From Novosphingobium sp. AAP83 (lineage in GTDB: Bacteria > Pseudomonadota > Alphaproteobacteria > Sphingomonadales > Sphingomonadaceae): a stretch of DNA of 64,000 nucleotides. The stretch is taken from NCBI RefSeq assembly GCF_001295795.1, contig NZ_LJHY01000003.1, forward strand, positions 205,161-269,160, in the 5' to 3' direction. Under the pieces are notes generated by a model. It saw only the letters and a program-made list of their open reading frames with translations. It was not told where the DNA came from and did not search any database. How positions within the stretch are numbered: position 1 is the stretch's first letter; every line of letters begins with the position of its first letter. The translations under genes were made by a program, and so were the position numbers. Shown here one piece after another: positions 16,002 through 24,783 of this stretch.

Positions 16002-16766
16002 ATGACTAATGGCAATATTGTAGGCACGATTGATGCAGCCGAGCTGGCACTCGGCACCTTTGCTCTGTTTTTCCTTTTGCTCGTGGTGTGGCTACGACGC
16101 GAAGACAGGCGGGAGGGATACCCCCTTGAAGATTCATTAACGGGACGCCCGGAATCTGAAGGCGGCCCGATCAGCACCGCTTCGGCCAAGACTTTCATCC
16201 TGCCGTTCGGCAAGGGCAAAGTCTCGTTCCCGACATGGGACCGTGAGCCTGTGAATATTGCAGCCAAGCGCCGCGAAAACTTCGGTGGGGCACCTTATAC
16301 GCCCCAAGGCGATGTTTTTGCAGCAGGCGTTGGCCCGGGCTCCTACGCCAACCGTGCAAAATTCGCCGATCTTGATGCACACGGCAATCCGCGCATCATT
16401 CCCATAGGCGATCTTGCGGGCATGAATGTGGCACCTGCCAGCACAGACCCCCGGGGCCTGCCGGTTTATGGCGCTGACAATGCCAAGGCTGGCGTTGTGA
16501 CCGACCTCTGGGTTGACCGCGCTGAAAGCGTAATCCGGTATCTCACAATCGATACTGGCAGCACCACAATTCTGGCCCCGATGGCGATGGCGATTGTCCG
16601 CAAGGACCGCGTCATCCTGAACGCTGTAAACGCGGCTGACTTTGCAGGCGCTCCGGTTCCTGCCGCGGCGGGCGAGATCACGCGCTATGAAGAAGAGCGC
16701 ATCGTTGCCTACTTCGGCACCGGCTATCTTTACGCCAACGCCGACCGGATGGAGCCACTGATATGA
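16002..16766 (+). CDS. puhA: Photosynthetic reaction centre H subunit
   Basis: 254 aa. There is one membrane helix near residues 14-33 (ELALGTFALFFLLLVVWL), then a cytoplasmic PRC-barrel domain. Conserved parts are RREDRREGYPLE after the helix, FILPFGKGKVSFPTWDRE, and the barrel VVTDLWVDRAESVIRYLTID. It caps the L/M heterodimer and guides proton uptake to QB. pufL and pufM are not in the window. It overlaps puhB by 4 bases (ATGA). Confidence 0.97.
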   Translation: MTNGNIVGTIDAAELALGTFALFFLLLVVWLRREDRREGYPLEDSLTGRPESEGGPISTASAKTFILPFGKGKVSFPTWDREPVNIAAKRRENFGGAPYTPQGDVFAAGVGPGSYANRAKFADLDAHGNPRIIPIGDLAGMNVAPASTDPRGLPVYGADNAKAGVVTDLWVDRAESVIRYLTIDTGSTTILAPMAMAIVRKDRVILNAVNAADFAGAPVPAAAGEITRYEEERIVAYFGTGYLYANADRMEPLI

Positions 16767-17428
16767 CCGAATATGATCATGAGCCGATCCGGGGCCTTCC
16801 CGGTGATCTTCCGGCTGGCGAAGAGATCCTGTGGCAAGCATCGCCCGATTGGCGCACATTTGCCCGCAGCGCACTCTATACCCGCTATGTAGCTGGATAT
16901 TTTGCCATCCTCGCCTTGTTCGGCATCCTCAGCGGCAGCATCTTTGGTGCAGTGACCAGCGTTGTTGCAGGCGTAATTGTGCACGCATTGCTAGTGCTCT
17001 TCGCCGTGCAGATCGGGCGAACGACAGTCTATACAATCACCAACCGGCGCGTTGTGTTGCGCATTGGCGTTGCTTTGAACAAGTGCATTAACCTGCCACT
17101 TCGTCAGATCGCTTCTGCCAATCTACGGCCCCAACCCGAAGGCCGGGGCGACATTGCGCTGACCCTTCTGGGCAAGCACAACCTTGGCTATGCCGTGCTG
17201 TGGCCCCATGCCCGGCCGATGCACTTTGCCCGGCCGCAACCAATGCTGCGGGCGCTCCCCGATGCTGCACATGCTGCAAATATTCTTGCCCGCGCCTGCG
17301 CCGCCCTTACCCCGGTAGAGATAGCCGCCAATGCACCTCAAGCTCAGGCTGCACTCTCCAAACCTGCACAGGGCCGCACTCAACCAGTGCCGGCTATGGC
17401 AAACGCGTTTCACGGGGTTCCAGCATGA
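16763..17428 (+). CDS. puhB: PuhB, photosynthetic complex assembly protein
   Basis: 221 aa with two or three membrane segments between residues 44 and 88, followed by a PH-like domain (YTITNRRVVLRIGVALNKCINLP). The start motif LPAGEEILWQASPDWRTFARSAL is typical of PuhB. In Rhodobacter it is needed for normal accumulation of the reaction centre. It lies between puhA and puhC with 4-base overlaps at both ends. The last 40 residues are Ala/Pro-rich and not conserved. Confidence 0.92.
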   Translation: MTEYDHEPIRGLPGDLPAGEEILWQASPDWRTFARSALYTRYVAGYFAILALFGILSGSIFGAVTSVVAGVIVHALLVLFAVQIGRTTVYTITNRRVVLRIGVALNKCINLPLRQIASANLRPQPEGRGDIALTLLGKHNLGYAVLWPHARPMHFARPQPMLRALPDAAHAANILARACAALTPVEIAANAPQAQAALSKPAQGRTQPVPAMANAFHGVPA

Positions 17429-17907
17429 GCCTAGTCCACGATCATGAAACCACAGTATCCCGGCCAATCTTGTTGCTTGCCGGGGGGCTGGTTGCGATCA
17501 CGCTGCTGCTGACTGCATCTGTTTCGTTCGGGCTGGTTCCTCGCGAAGCGGTGCCATCAGTTGTTCGCGCGCAAGAAGGCATTGTGGCGATTGAAACACG
17601 GAACTTGTCATTCGCCGATCGTGCAGATGGCGCTGTCGCGGTGATTGATGCCGATACCAAGGAAACACTGGCAGTACTGCTGGGTGAAAACGATGGCGGC
17701 GGGTTCATTCGCGGCGTCATGCGCGGCCTTGCGCGCGAACGCCGGATGCACGGCCTTGGAGCGCAGGCCCCATTTTCATTGACACATTGGCAGAATGGCG
17801 CGCTATCGTTGGTTGACACAGGCACGGGTCGCTCGATCGAACTTGGATCATTTGGTCCGCAAAACCGCGCTGCTTTTGCCCGTTTCCTGAAAAGCGCCCG
17901 CACATGA
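17425..17907 (+). CDS. puhC: PuhC, photosynthetic complex assembly protein
   Basis: 160 aa starting MSLVHDHETTVSRP. There is one N-terminal membrane anchor (about residues 15-36), then a periplasmic domain with GGGFIRGVMRGLARERRMHG and FGPQNRAAFARFL. These match the PuhC / photosynthetic complex assembly family that supports reaction centre-LH1 organisation. The frame extends upstream inside puhB, but the start used here gives the usual length and an ATGA overlap with puhB. Confidence 0.9.
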   Translation: MSLVHDHETTVSRPILLLAGGLVAITLLLTASVSFGLVPREAVPSVVRAQEGIVAIETRNLSFADRADGAVAVIDADTKETLAVLLGENDGGGFIRGVMRGLARERRMHGLGAQAPFSLTHWQNGALSLVDTGTGRSIELGSFGPQNRAAFARFLKSART

Positions 17908-18194
17908 TGCAAGCCCGCGCCTTTGACGTGCCGTGCCGCATTGCCATTGAGCAGAGCGAGGAACACTTCCACGCGCACGTCGAACTGGCTGATAATATTG
18001 CGATCTATCCGGGCGACCGGGTGCGCGTGCATGGTGATCCCATTCGCATATCTTTTGGGCAAAGCGTGGTATTTGATCGCGTCGCCACGGTTGTACGCGC
18101 CGGACCATTGCTGCGGGCTTGGACCCGATTGGTCGCTTATTTCGACCTTGCCGAACTTTATGAAGTCAGTTTCAATCCTGGGAGCCTGAAATGA
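17904..18194 (+). CDS. Conserved small protein between puhC and acsF, function unknown
   Basis: 96 aa, no signal peptide and no membrane segment. It overlaps puhC and acsF by 4 bases on each side, so it is clearly translated as part of the operon. A central [26 protein letters not shown] suggests a small beta-barrel-like fold. The C-terminus [19 protein letters not shown] is hydrophobic and aromatic. A small gene is commonly found at this place in phototrophic alphaproteobacteria, but no function is known to me. Its position suggests help with reaction centre assembly or the cyclase reaction. Confidence 0.8.
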   Translation: MMQARAFDVPCRIAIEQSEEHFHAHVELADNIAIYPGDRVRVHGDPIRISFGQSVVFDRVATVVRAGPLLRAWTRLVAYFDLAELYEVSFNPGSLK

Positions 18195-19309
18195 ACGCTT
18201 ACACCGCGATCAAAGCCGCGCCCGAGGCCGCTGTTGAGCCCGATGCGTTTGACAAGCACGAGGCCTTTGCCAAGCCCGACACCATGGCCATGGCGACCCA
18301 CGAAACCGTGCTGAGCCCGCGTTTCTATACCACTGATTTCAAGGCGCTGGACTCGGTCGATGTGTCCTCGGTGCGGACCGAGTGGGACGCCTTGATGGCG
18401 GAGATGATCAGCGACCCAAACAAGCGCCATTTCAAGAAAGACGAGAGTTTTGATGGCGTTATTGAAGGTCTTGAACCTGCGCTCCGGGCTGAATTCACCG
18501 ATTTCCTCGTCAGTTCACTGACATCGGAATTCTCTGGTTGCGTGCTCTATGCAGAAATCGCGCGGCGCAGCAACAACCCGGATATCAAACAGCTTTTCAA
18601 GCTATTGGCGCGCGATGAAAGCCGCCATGCCGGCTTTATCAATGAAACGCTCAAAGATTCCGGAATCGGGATTGATCTCGGCTTTCTTACCAAGGCCAAG
18701 AAGTATCATTACTTCAAGCCCAAGTTCATTTTTTATGCGGTCTATCTTTCTGAAAAGATTGGCTATGCACGCTATATCGCGATCTATCGCCAGCTCGCAG
18801 CCAAGCCGGAATTGCAGTTCCACCCGATTTTCCAGTGGTTCGAGCTTTGGTGCAACGATGAGTTCCGCCATGGTGAGGCCTTCGCCTTGCTGCTGCGCGC
18901 CGATCCCAAGCTGCTGAAGGGCATGAACAAGCTGTGGGTGCGGTTCTTCCTGCTCTCGGTCTATGCCACGATGTATGTGCGCGATCATGCCCGTCCGGTG
19001 TTCCATGAAGCACTCGGACTTGATCCGACCGCCTATGATTACCGTGTGTTCACAATCTGCACGCAGATCAGCCGTCAGGTCTTCCCGGTCGAGCTTGATA
19101 CGGACTCGCCCGTTTTCCGCCGTAACATGGACAACCTGCTGGCAGCCAGCCGCCGTATCGAAGCGGGCAAGGCGCGCGGTGGCATTGCCGGATTGGCCAT
19201 GCGCGCTTCGGGTATGGCAGGTGCTGGCTTGAGCTTTGCCAAAATGTATCTCCATCGCACGCGCACCAATGCCCTGCCCGCCACAATCCGGTTGCAGCCC
19301 GCATGGTAA
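18191..19309 (+). CDS. acsF: Oxygen-dependent Mg-protoporphyrin monomethyl ester cyclase AcsF
   Basis: 372 aa ferritin-like di-iron enzyme. Two ExxH motifs, DESRHAGF (about residue 140) and DEFRHGEAF (about 225), together with the Glu of [14 protein letters not shown] give the iron ligands. It closes the isocyclic ring E of (bacterio)chlorophyll using O2. An O2-dependent enzyme as the only cyclase in the window fits an aerobic phototroph. An anaerobic BchE could lie elsewhere. It overlaps the unknown 96 aa gene and puhE. Confidence 0.96.
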   Translation: MNAYTAIKAAPEAAVEPDAFDKHEAFAKPDTMAMATHETVLSPRFYTTDFKALDSVDVSSVRTEWDALMAEMISDPNKRHFKKDESFDGVIEGLEPALRAEFTDFLVSSLTSEFSGCVLYAEIARRSNNPDIKQLFKLLARDESRHAGFINETLKDSGIGIDLGFLTKAKKYHYFKPKFIFYAVYLSEKIGYARYIAIYRQLAAKPELQFHPIFQWFELWCNDEFRHGEAFALLLRADPKLLKGMNKLWVRFFLLSVYATMYVRDHARPVFHEALGLDPTAYDYRVFTICTQISRQVFPVELDTDSPVFRRNMDNLLAASRRIEAGKARGGIAGLAMRASGMAGAGLSFAKMYLHRTRTNALPATIRLQPAW

Positions 19310-20082
19310 GTTTCAGTGGCCATGTTCTGCCGATAGCAGCGACCATCGCGATCTGGTTTTTCGCAACGGGTCTTGTTGCATGGATCGATAACCGCGAACG
19401 CGGCACCTTTGCGCGCAGCATTGCGCTGGCGGGGGTTGCCGCGGTGGGCGGACTGGCCTTGATAGTTTTTTCAATGCATCTTGAAACTTTGGCGGCAATT
19501 TACGCTGCTTTTACTGGCGCCATCCTGATCTGGTCGTGGCATGAAATCAGCTTTTTGACTGGCGCTATAACAGGCCCACGCCGCACCCCCTGCCCGCCAC
19601 AATCGCGCGGCTGGACCCGGTTTTTCCACGCGACCTCTGCACTGATCTGGCACGAGATCGCGCTGGTCAGTACGGCGTTGACCCTGATCTTGCTGACATG
19701 GTCGGCGAACAATCAGGTGGGTGCCATGGTGTTCGGCCTGATGCTGATCATGCGGCTTAGCACCAAGATCAATATCTTCTTTGGCGTACCCAACATGAGC
19801 ACTGAAATCCTGCCGCCGCATCTGGATTATCTGCAAAGCTATTTCGGCCCGCGCCGTTATACTTGGATGTTGGCAGGTTCAATTGCCGCCGTGGTTGCCA
19901 TGGCGGCCTGGATTGGGACCATCGCGCTCAACGCACCCTCCGGGAGCGCCGAAGCGGCTGGTGCCAGCCTGTTGTTCACACTGGCCGCGCTGGGCGCGCT
20001 AGAACATCTTTTTCTCGCATTGCCGTTTCGGGATGGAGCGCTTTGGGGCTGGGCCCTGCCAACGCGCCGGACGGCGAAATGA
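19303..20082 (+). CDS. puhE: PuhE, putative photosynthetic complex assembly membrane protein
   Basis: 259 aa with about seven membrane segments. Family-typical stretches (DUF3623) are [39 protein letters not shown] and [22 protein letters not shown]. It overlaps the acsF end by 7 bases (ATGGTAA). It follows acsF and precedes hemA, as in other aerobic anoxygenic phototrophs. The exact role is not established. Mutants in Rhodobacter accumulate altered bacteriochlorophyll levels. Confidence 0.9.
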   Translation: MVSFSGHVLPIAATIAIWFFATGLVAWIDNRERGTFARSIALAGVAAVGGLALIVFSMHLETLAAIYAAFTGAILIWSWHEISFLTGAITGPRRTPCPPQSRGWTRFFHATSALIWHEIALVSTALTLILLTWSANNQVGAMVFGLMLIMRLSTKINIFFGVPNMSTEILPPHLDYLQSYFGPRRYTWMLAGSIAAVVAMAAWIGTIALNAPSGSAEAAGASLLFTLAALGALEHLFLALPFRDGALWGWALPTRRTAK

Positions 20083-20115
20083 ACCCTATAAGGACAAGCA
20101 AGAGGACGGACGGCT

Positions 20116-21336
20116 ATGGATTTTGAAGCCTATTTCAAGGGTGAACTGGATGCGGTCCGCGATGAGGGGCGTTACCGGGTTTTTACCGAGATCGAACGTC
20201 ATTGCGGCTCGTTTCCGCATGCCACCCGCTATGTGGGCGACAAGACGCAGGACGTAACCGTCTGGTGCTCGAACGATTACCTTGGCATGGGTCAGCATCC
20301 CAAAGTGCTTGATGCCATGCACAAGGTGCTGGACGAATGCGGCGCTGGTGCCGGCGGCACGCGCAATATCTCGGGCAACAATCACCACCATGTTCTGCTG
20401 GAACGCGAACTGGCTGATCTGCACGACAAGGAATCGGCGCTGATATTCACCAGCGGCTATGTTTCGAACTGGGCAGGCCTTGGCACATTGGCCGCACAGA
20501 TTCCAGGCTGTGTGGTGTTTTCCGATGCGCTGAACCATGCATCGATGATCGAGGGCATCCGCCATTCACGCGCCACCTGCAAAGTCTGGCGTCATAACGA
20601 TCCGGCTCATCTTGACGAACTGCTTTCGCAATACGGCCCCGAGGTACCCAAGCTGGTCGCGTTCGAAAGCGTCTATTCGATGGATGGCGATATCGCGCCA
20701 ATCAAGGAAATCCTTGATGTGTGCGAAGCCCACGGCGCGATGAGCTATATCGACGAAGTACACGGCGTCGGCCTTTATGGCCCGCGTGGCGGCGGAGTGG
20801 CCGAACGCGAAGGCCTGATGGACCGGATCACCGTAATTGAAGGCACGCTGGGCAAGGCGTTTGGTGTGATGGGCGGCTATATCGCGGCCTCTGAAGCTCT
20901 GTGCGATTTCATCCGTACATTTGCGAGCGGGTTCATCTTCACCACAGCAATTCCACCTGCTTTGGCCGCAGGCGCTGCCGCAAGCATCAGGCATTTGAAG
21001 GAAAGCGAACTGGAACGCGCGCGCCAGCGCGACCGTGTAGCAGTCGTGCGCCGCCGTCTCGATACGATGGGCATTCCGCACATGCCAAACCCCAGCCACA
21101 TCATACCGGTGATGGTTGGCGACCCCCACAAGGCCAAGCGCATCAGCGATTGGTTGATGGACAATCACGGTATCTATGTGCAGCCGATCAATTATCCCAC
21201 CGTACCGCGCGGAACCGAGCGGTTACGGATTACCCCCTCGCCCGTTCACAGCGATGGCGACATTGATCGCCTGATCGAAGCGCTAAGCGACATCTGGTCG
21301 CAATGTGAACTGGCCCGGCGGGCAATTGCCGCCTGA
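20116..21336 (+). CDS. hemA: 5-aminolevulinate synthase
   Basis: 406 aa PLP-dependent enzyme of the alpha-oxoamine synthase family. Key parts are [44 protein letters not shown] and the PLP lysine K247 in EGTLGKAFG. It condenses glycine and succinyl-CoA (Shemin route), the first step of tetrapyrrole synthesis. An AGAGGAC ribosome-binding site precedes the ATG. It is the last gene of the operon, followed by a hairpin terminator, so supply of the precursor is tied to pigment synthesis. Confidence 0.96.
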   Translation: MDFEAYFKGELDAVRDEGRYRVFTEIERHCGSFPHATRYVGDKTQDVTVWCSNDYLGMGQHPKVLDAMHKVLDECGAGAGGTRNISGNNHHHVLLERELADLHDKESALIFTSGYVSNWAGLGTLAAQIPGCVVFSDALNHASMIEGIRHSRATCKVWRHNDPAHLDELLSQYGPEVPKLVAFESVYSMDGDIAPIKEILDVCEAHGAMSYIDEVHGVGLYGPRGGGVAEREGLMDRITVIEGTLGKAFGVMGGYIAASEALCDFIRTFASGFIFTTAIPPALAAGAAASIRHLKESELERARQRDRVAVVRRRLDTMGIPHMPNPSHIIPVMVGDPHKAKRISDWLMDNHGIYVQPINYPTVPRGTERLRITPSPVHSDGDIDRLIEALSDIWSQCELARRAIAA

Positions 21337-21363
21337 TCCGACCATTTGTTTGATGCAAAACGG

Positions 21364-21395
21364 AAAGGGCGCGGACCTTGCGGTTCGCGCCCTTT
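21364..21395 (+). terminator. Terminator after hemA
   Basis: A 14-bp stem (21364-21377 with 21382-21395, one G-T pair) and a TTGC loop, ending CCCTTT. It is GC-rich with A/T at the base, 28 bases after the hemA stop. No long T run follows on the plus strand, and the symmetric AAA/TTT ends suggest it may act in both directions. Confidence 0.7.
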
Positions 21396-21409
21396 GCTAT
21401 GGGGTTGAA

Positions 21410-21426
21410 AGCTGCGCAAAGCAGCT
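21410..21426 (-). terminator. Hairpin after the cytochrome c gene
   Basis: AGCTGC (21410-21415) pairs with GCAGCT (21421-21426). On the minus strand it is followed by TTTC, 10 bases after the cytochrome stop codon. It is weaker than the neighbouring hemA hairpin. Confidence 0.45.
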
Positions 21427-21436
21427 CTCATCCTTA

Positions 21437-21961
21437 TCAGTTGGGTGCCTTGAGATAGGCAATCACGTCCGCACGGTCTTGTGCCTTGGGCAGACCTGCA
21501 AACGCCATCTTGGTGCCGGGGACAACACGCATCGGCTTTTCCAGATACTGGAACAGCTTGTCTTCGCTCCACGTAATGCCACTGTTCTTGTTGGCGGCGG
21601 AATAGGTGTAGCCCGCAACGGTTCCTGCTGCGCGGCCGATAACGCCAGCCAACGATGGGCCGATCATGTTCTTGCCAGCTTCAACAGCATGGCATGTTTT
21701 GCACTGCATGAACACTTGCTTGCCATGCGTTGCGTCACCCGTGACCGAAGCCAGCTTGGTGCCATCAACGGTATCGGTTGAATCCGGGGTCGGTGCAGCG
21801 GGGCTTGCTGCATCCGCGGCAGCTGGTGCCGCAGCTACTGCTGCTTCGGCTGGCTTTGCTGCCGAATCCGCAGCCGTTTTTTCTTCGCTGCCGCCACCAC
21901 CGCATGAAGCAAGCAACATTGTCGCCGCAGTCAGCGCAAGATATTGAAATTTCAGTGTCAT
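21437..21961 (-). CDS. cycA: Lipid-anchored cytochrome c2-like protein
   Basis: 174 aa from ATG 21961, chosen because GAGGGG lies 6 bases upstream. An ATG two codons earlier sits directly on that site. The signal peptide ends in a lipobox, LLASC, with Cys20 as the predicted lipid anchor. Residues 21-72 are an Ala/Pro-rich linker. A class I cytochrome c domain follows with CKTCH at 87-91, KNMIGPSLAGVIGRAAG, and Met152 (VPGTKMAF) as the sixth ligand. It is probably the electron donor that re-reduces the reaction centre, as in phototrophs with a cytochrome gene behind hemA. Here it is convergent to hemA rather than co-directional. Confidence 0.88.
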   Translation of the reverse strand: MTLKFQYLALTAATMLLASCGGGGSEEKTAADSAAKPAEAAVAAAPAAADAASPAAPTPDSTDTVDGTKLASVTGDATHGKQVFMQCKTCHAVEAGKNMIGPSLAGVIGRAAGTVAGYTYSAANKNSGITWSEDKLFQYLEKPMRVVPGTKMAFAGLPKAQDRADVIAYLKAPN

Positions 21962-22006
21962 TTTCATCCCCTCTAATTTAGAAACAGCGCATTTGCAGAG
22001 CCGCAC

Positions 22007-22291
22007 ACGTCAGTAAAACACAAGGCGCTCATTGGCGCAACACGGTATTAAGTGCCAAATGCACCGCCGCATTTTGCATCTATTATCAAAATTTTGCTGC
22101 AAACTCTAGCCACCACCGAGCGCCATCCCATAAACGATGGCACCAAATTGGAGGCCTAGTAATGCTCGCTCGATCCGACTTGCGCGCCATGCTTGGCCAA
22201 AGCCTGAGCGCGATTGGCGGCGCGCGATTTATTGCACAAAAGTCCGCCTCATCAATGGGTGTCTGAAAGGATTTCGAGCGCCAGATTGGCT
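22007..22291. other. Intergenic region with a 34-codon reading frame
   Basis: This stretch separates the cytochrome promoter side from the 3' end of tetR. A reading frame at 22162-22266 encodes MLARSDLRAMLGQSLSAIGG and 14 more residues. It has a good GGAGG ribosome-binding site 7 bases upstream. No family is recognised. It may be a leftover of a lost gene or a small peptide. The rest is AT-richer than the genes around it and shows no other clear element. Confidence 0.3.
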
Positions 22292-22969
22292 CTACCGTGT
22301 TTTGGCGAGTTCACCAGGCGCAAGTGTTTTGACAAGATTGCAGAAAGACAGCACGGCAAGGTGCTCAAGCTCGGGCATACGTTTTTCGAACGGTTTTTCG
22401 TAGCCTGCAAAAATCGTCATGCCTTCCATCGAGGCCGAGATAAACAGCGCGACGATCTCGCATTCGGCATCAGATAGATCGGGACGCATTTCCTTTACGA
22501 TCTCCAGTATCGGGGCGCGGGCACGAACATAAAGATCCTGCACACGCTCAAGCACAAACTGGTCATGGTTTGACAGCGCCCACAACTCCGGAAAGAAGCG
22601 CGTCGTTTTCTTGGACCGGATGTCATCAAGCAAAAGCATGCATAAACGGCGCAGGCGTTCTTCGGCTGGGACGCCGGGCATGATCATGATGGTTTCGAAT
22701 TCCCGCTCGTAACTGCTGATGACAGCTTCCATCAACTCTCGCACCAGATCTTCACGGCTGCGGTAATGGTAAGTGAGGTTGCCAAACTTCATACCGCAAG
22801 CCGCTGCGACTCCGCGCATCGACATCGCCTTGTAGCCACGCTCGATAACGATCGACAAAGCCGTACGCAGTATCAGTTCACGGGTTTCATGACCTTTGAG
22901 GTAGCCACCCTCACGATCCGGAAAAATCATGTCGGTGACATACTTTGGAGATCCATCATCCTGATTCAT
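22292..22969 (-). CDS. TetR-family regulator of the amine dehydrogenase operon
   Basis: 225 aa from ATG 22969, which has AGGAAA 8 bases upstream. The N-terminal TetR helix-turn-helix (about residues 27-73) reads ETRELILRTALSIVIERGYKAMSMRGVAAACGMKFGNLTYHYRSR. The C-terminal ligand-binding domain is unlike named subfamilies I know. It is divergent from mauB across 151 bases with operator-like repeats, so it most likely controls both its own gene and the amine operon in response to a substrate or acyl-CoA intermediate. That assignment is inference from position. Confidence 0.82.
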   Translation of the reverse strand: MNQDDGSPKYVTDMIFPDREGGYLKGHETRELILRTALSIVIERGYKAMSMRGVAAACGMKFGNLTYHYRSREDLVRELMEAVISSYEREFETIMIMPGVPAEERLRRLCMLLLDDIRSKKTTRFFPELWALSNHDQFVLERVQDLYVRARAPILEIVKEMRPDLSDAECEIVALFISASMEGMTIFAGYEKPFEKRMPELEHLAVLSFCNLVKTLAPGELAKTR

Positions 22970-23017
22970 ATGTGTATTTCCTGAAATTTTAGTGCAGCAT
23001 GCCACAGGCTTAAAAAC

Positions 23018-23053
23018 TTGTCACTCGACAAATTTAGGTCACTTGACAGATTT
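23018..23053. promoter_or_regulatory. Two tandem 18-bp operator-like repeats between tetR and mauB
   Basis: TTGTCACTCGACAAATTT (23018-23035) and AGGTCACTTGACAGATTT (23036-23053) are adjacent direct repeats, each with an internal palindrome GTC-N4-GAC. In the first copy the palindrome is TTGTC-ACTC-GACAA. A TTGACA -35 box for mauB (23043-23048) lies inside the second copy, with CATTAT 18 bases downstream. They are the likely binding sites of the divergent TetR protein. Confidence 0.6.
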
Positions 23054-23120
23054 GTGTCCAGTTTGACATTATCCGGATGCAACCCAGCACAAGTCTGCTG
23101 CGTGCAAGGGGAGGTTTCGG

Positions 23121-24296
23121 ATGAAGTTGTTTGCGCTGGCTTTGGCACTGTCTGCATCAGGCACGGCGCTTGCTGCTACCCCCGCGGCAGAGACACGGTT
23201 TCCAAAACCTCTGGCCGAAGAGCCTATACCGATCATCGAAACGCTGCCTGCACAATGGCCTGCTTCGTGGGTTATGGTGCATGATCTGCACTTCGCGTCC
23301 ATCCTTGACGGGCGGGTGATGATCATTGATACGGCATCGCCCGAACGGCCAGTGCGCGGCATGGTACGTGCGGCACAGTTTGCGAACATGCTGGTGTCGT
23401 CCAGCCGCAAGGAAATCCTGACGTCCGAGACGTTTTATTCCCGCCTGACACGGGGCGAGCGCACCGATGCGGTGACGATCTGGGACATGACGACGCTGGA
23501 GCCCAAAGCCGAGATCCTGTTGCCCGGCGGCAAACGCCAGCAATCGGTCACTTATCCGCAATTGTTCCAGTTCACCAATGGCGGCAAGTGGGCACTTGTG
23601 GCGAATTTCACGCCTGCACAATCGGTTAGCGTGCTCGATCTGGATGCACGCAAGATCATTGCCGAAATTGATTTGCCCGGTTGTGCGCAGCTCTATCCCA
23701 CGGGCCTGCGTGGCTTTACCAGCCTGTGCGCCGATGGTGCGATGCTTTCGGTAAAGCTTGGTGCGGACGGTCAGGCCACGTCATCGAAAACAATCGAGGG
23801 CGTGCAGGACATCGACAAGCAACCATTGTTCAGCACGCCTGCATGGATCGGCCAAAAGGCCTGGTTCGTCAGCTATTACGGCCAAATTCAAGGCTTCGAT
23901 TTTTCCGGCGACGTCGCCAAGATAATCCCCGGGCCGTTCAATGTCGGCACGGCAGATGCCGCTGCTCCAGAATGGAGGCCGGGTGGTTGGCAAGTCATCG
24001 CAGCCGATGCTGCCGGCAAACTCTATGTATTGATGAGCCCTAACGGTCGCGAGGGTAGCCACAAAGATGGCGGTACTGAAGTCTGGGTGGTCGATCCGTC
24101 AACCAAGGCACGGGTGGCGCGTATTGCCTTGCGCGCCACTGCAACCGCCATTGGCGTGACAAAGGAGGCCACACCGCGATTGATTGCAGCGCGAACCGAT
24201 GGGGTAATTGACGTACATGATGCGGCAAGCGGAGCCTACCTGCGCACGCTCGGCACCGCTGGCGGCGAAAGCCCCATCCTGATTACGGTGCCGTGA
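23121..24296 (+). CDS. mauB: TTQ-dependent amine dehydrogenase, large subunit
   Basis: 391 aa with a Sec signal peptide (MKLFALALALSASGTALA) and a seven-bladed beta-propeller of the methylamine/aromatic amine dehydrogenase heavy-chain family. Recognisable parts are HDLHFASILDGRVMIIDTASP near the N-terminus and SHKDGGTEVWVVDPSTKARVARI near the C-terminus. It acts in the periplasm as part of an alpha2-beta2 complex that oxidises a primary amine to aldehyde and ammonia. A GGGGAGG ribosome-binding site precedes the ATG. Gene order mauB-E-D-A is shared by methylamine (mau) and aromatic amine (aau) clusters. The substrate cannot be read from the sequence. Confidence 0.88.
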   Translation: MKLFALALALSASGTALAATPAAETRFPKPLAEEPIPIIETLPAQWPASWVMVHDLHFASILDGRVMIIDTASPERPVRGMVRAAQFANMLVSSSRKEILTSETFYSRLTRGERTDAVTIWDMTTLEPKAEILLPGGKRQQSVTYPQLFQFTNGGKWALVANFTPAQSVSVLDLDARKIIAEIDLPGCAQLYPTGLRGFTSLCADGAMLSVKLGADGQATSSKTIEGVQDIDKQPLFSTPAWIGQKAWFVSYYGQIQGFDFSGDVAKIIPGPFNVGTADAAAPEWRPGGWQVIAADAAGKLYVLMSPNGREGSHKDGGTEVWVVDPSTKARVARIALRATATAIGVTKEATPRLIAARTDGVIDVHDAASGAYLRTLGTAGGESPILITVP

Positions 24297-24297
24297 A

Positions 24298-24783
24298 ATG
24301 ATGGAAATTTCCACTTTTCTGGCGCTTTTGCTTGCAGGTTCTGCCCTGCACAAAGGTATCGCGCATGATCGTTTGGCGCCAGTTGCGGCCAAACTCACAG
24401 GCGCGCATGGCCAAGGCCTGCTGCTTCTGATCGTTACAGGTACGATCGAGCTTGTCGCCGCGATATGCCTGATGATCGCGCCCCTGCACCAGACCGGAGC
24501 CTTGTTGGCTTCCATAGTATGGCTGGCATACGCTGGCGCATTGCTGCGGCGGCGCGGTGAAACGCTTGATTGCGGATGCGATCTGGTTGCGCGGGAAAAG
24601 CCTGTTGACTGGCCACTGATTGCCCGCCCCGCTGTGCTCGCCATGCTGGCCCTTATCGTTTCCACCCTGCCTGTGGCGGCGTTCGGCATTGATACGCCTT
24701 TTGCCGCCGCCGCGCTTTTGGCCCTTTATCTGGCCGGGTCGGAACTCCTTGCCATTCCTCACCCTCGCTGGAGGAAATCATGA
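24298..24783 (+). CDS. mauE: MauE-like membrane protein for small-subunit maturation
   Basis: 161 aa, four membrane segments, DoxX/MauE type. A conserved loop, YAGALLRRRGETLDCGCDL, carries the Cys pair (CGC) usual for MauE. MauE and MauD are needed in known systems for export, folding or disulfide formation of the cysteine-rich small subunit. The ATG follows the mauB stop by one base, and the stop overlaps mauD (ATGA). Confidence 0.85.
   Translation: MMEISTFLALLLAGSALHKGIAHDRLAPVAAKLTGAHGQGLLLLIVTGTIELVAAICLMIAPLHQTGALLASIVWLAYAGALLRRRGETLDCGCDLVAREKPVDWPLIARPAVLAMLALIVSTLPVAAFGIDTPFAAAALLALYLAGSELLAIPHPRWRKS

Noticed and set aside
23018..23053. tetR-mauB repeats as PpsR sites
   Set aside because: The spacing is GTC-N4-GAC, not TGT-N12-ACA, and the divergent TetR gene is a better match.
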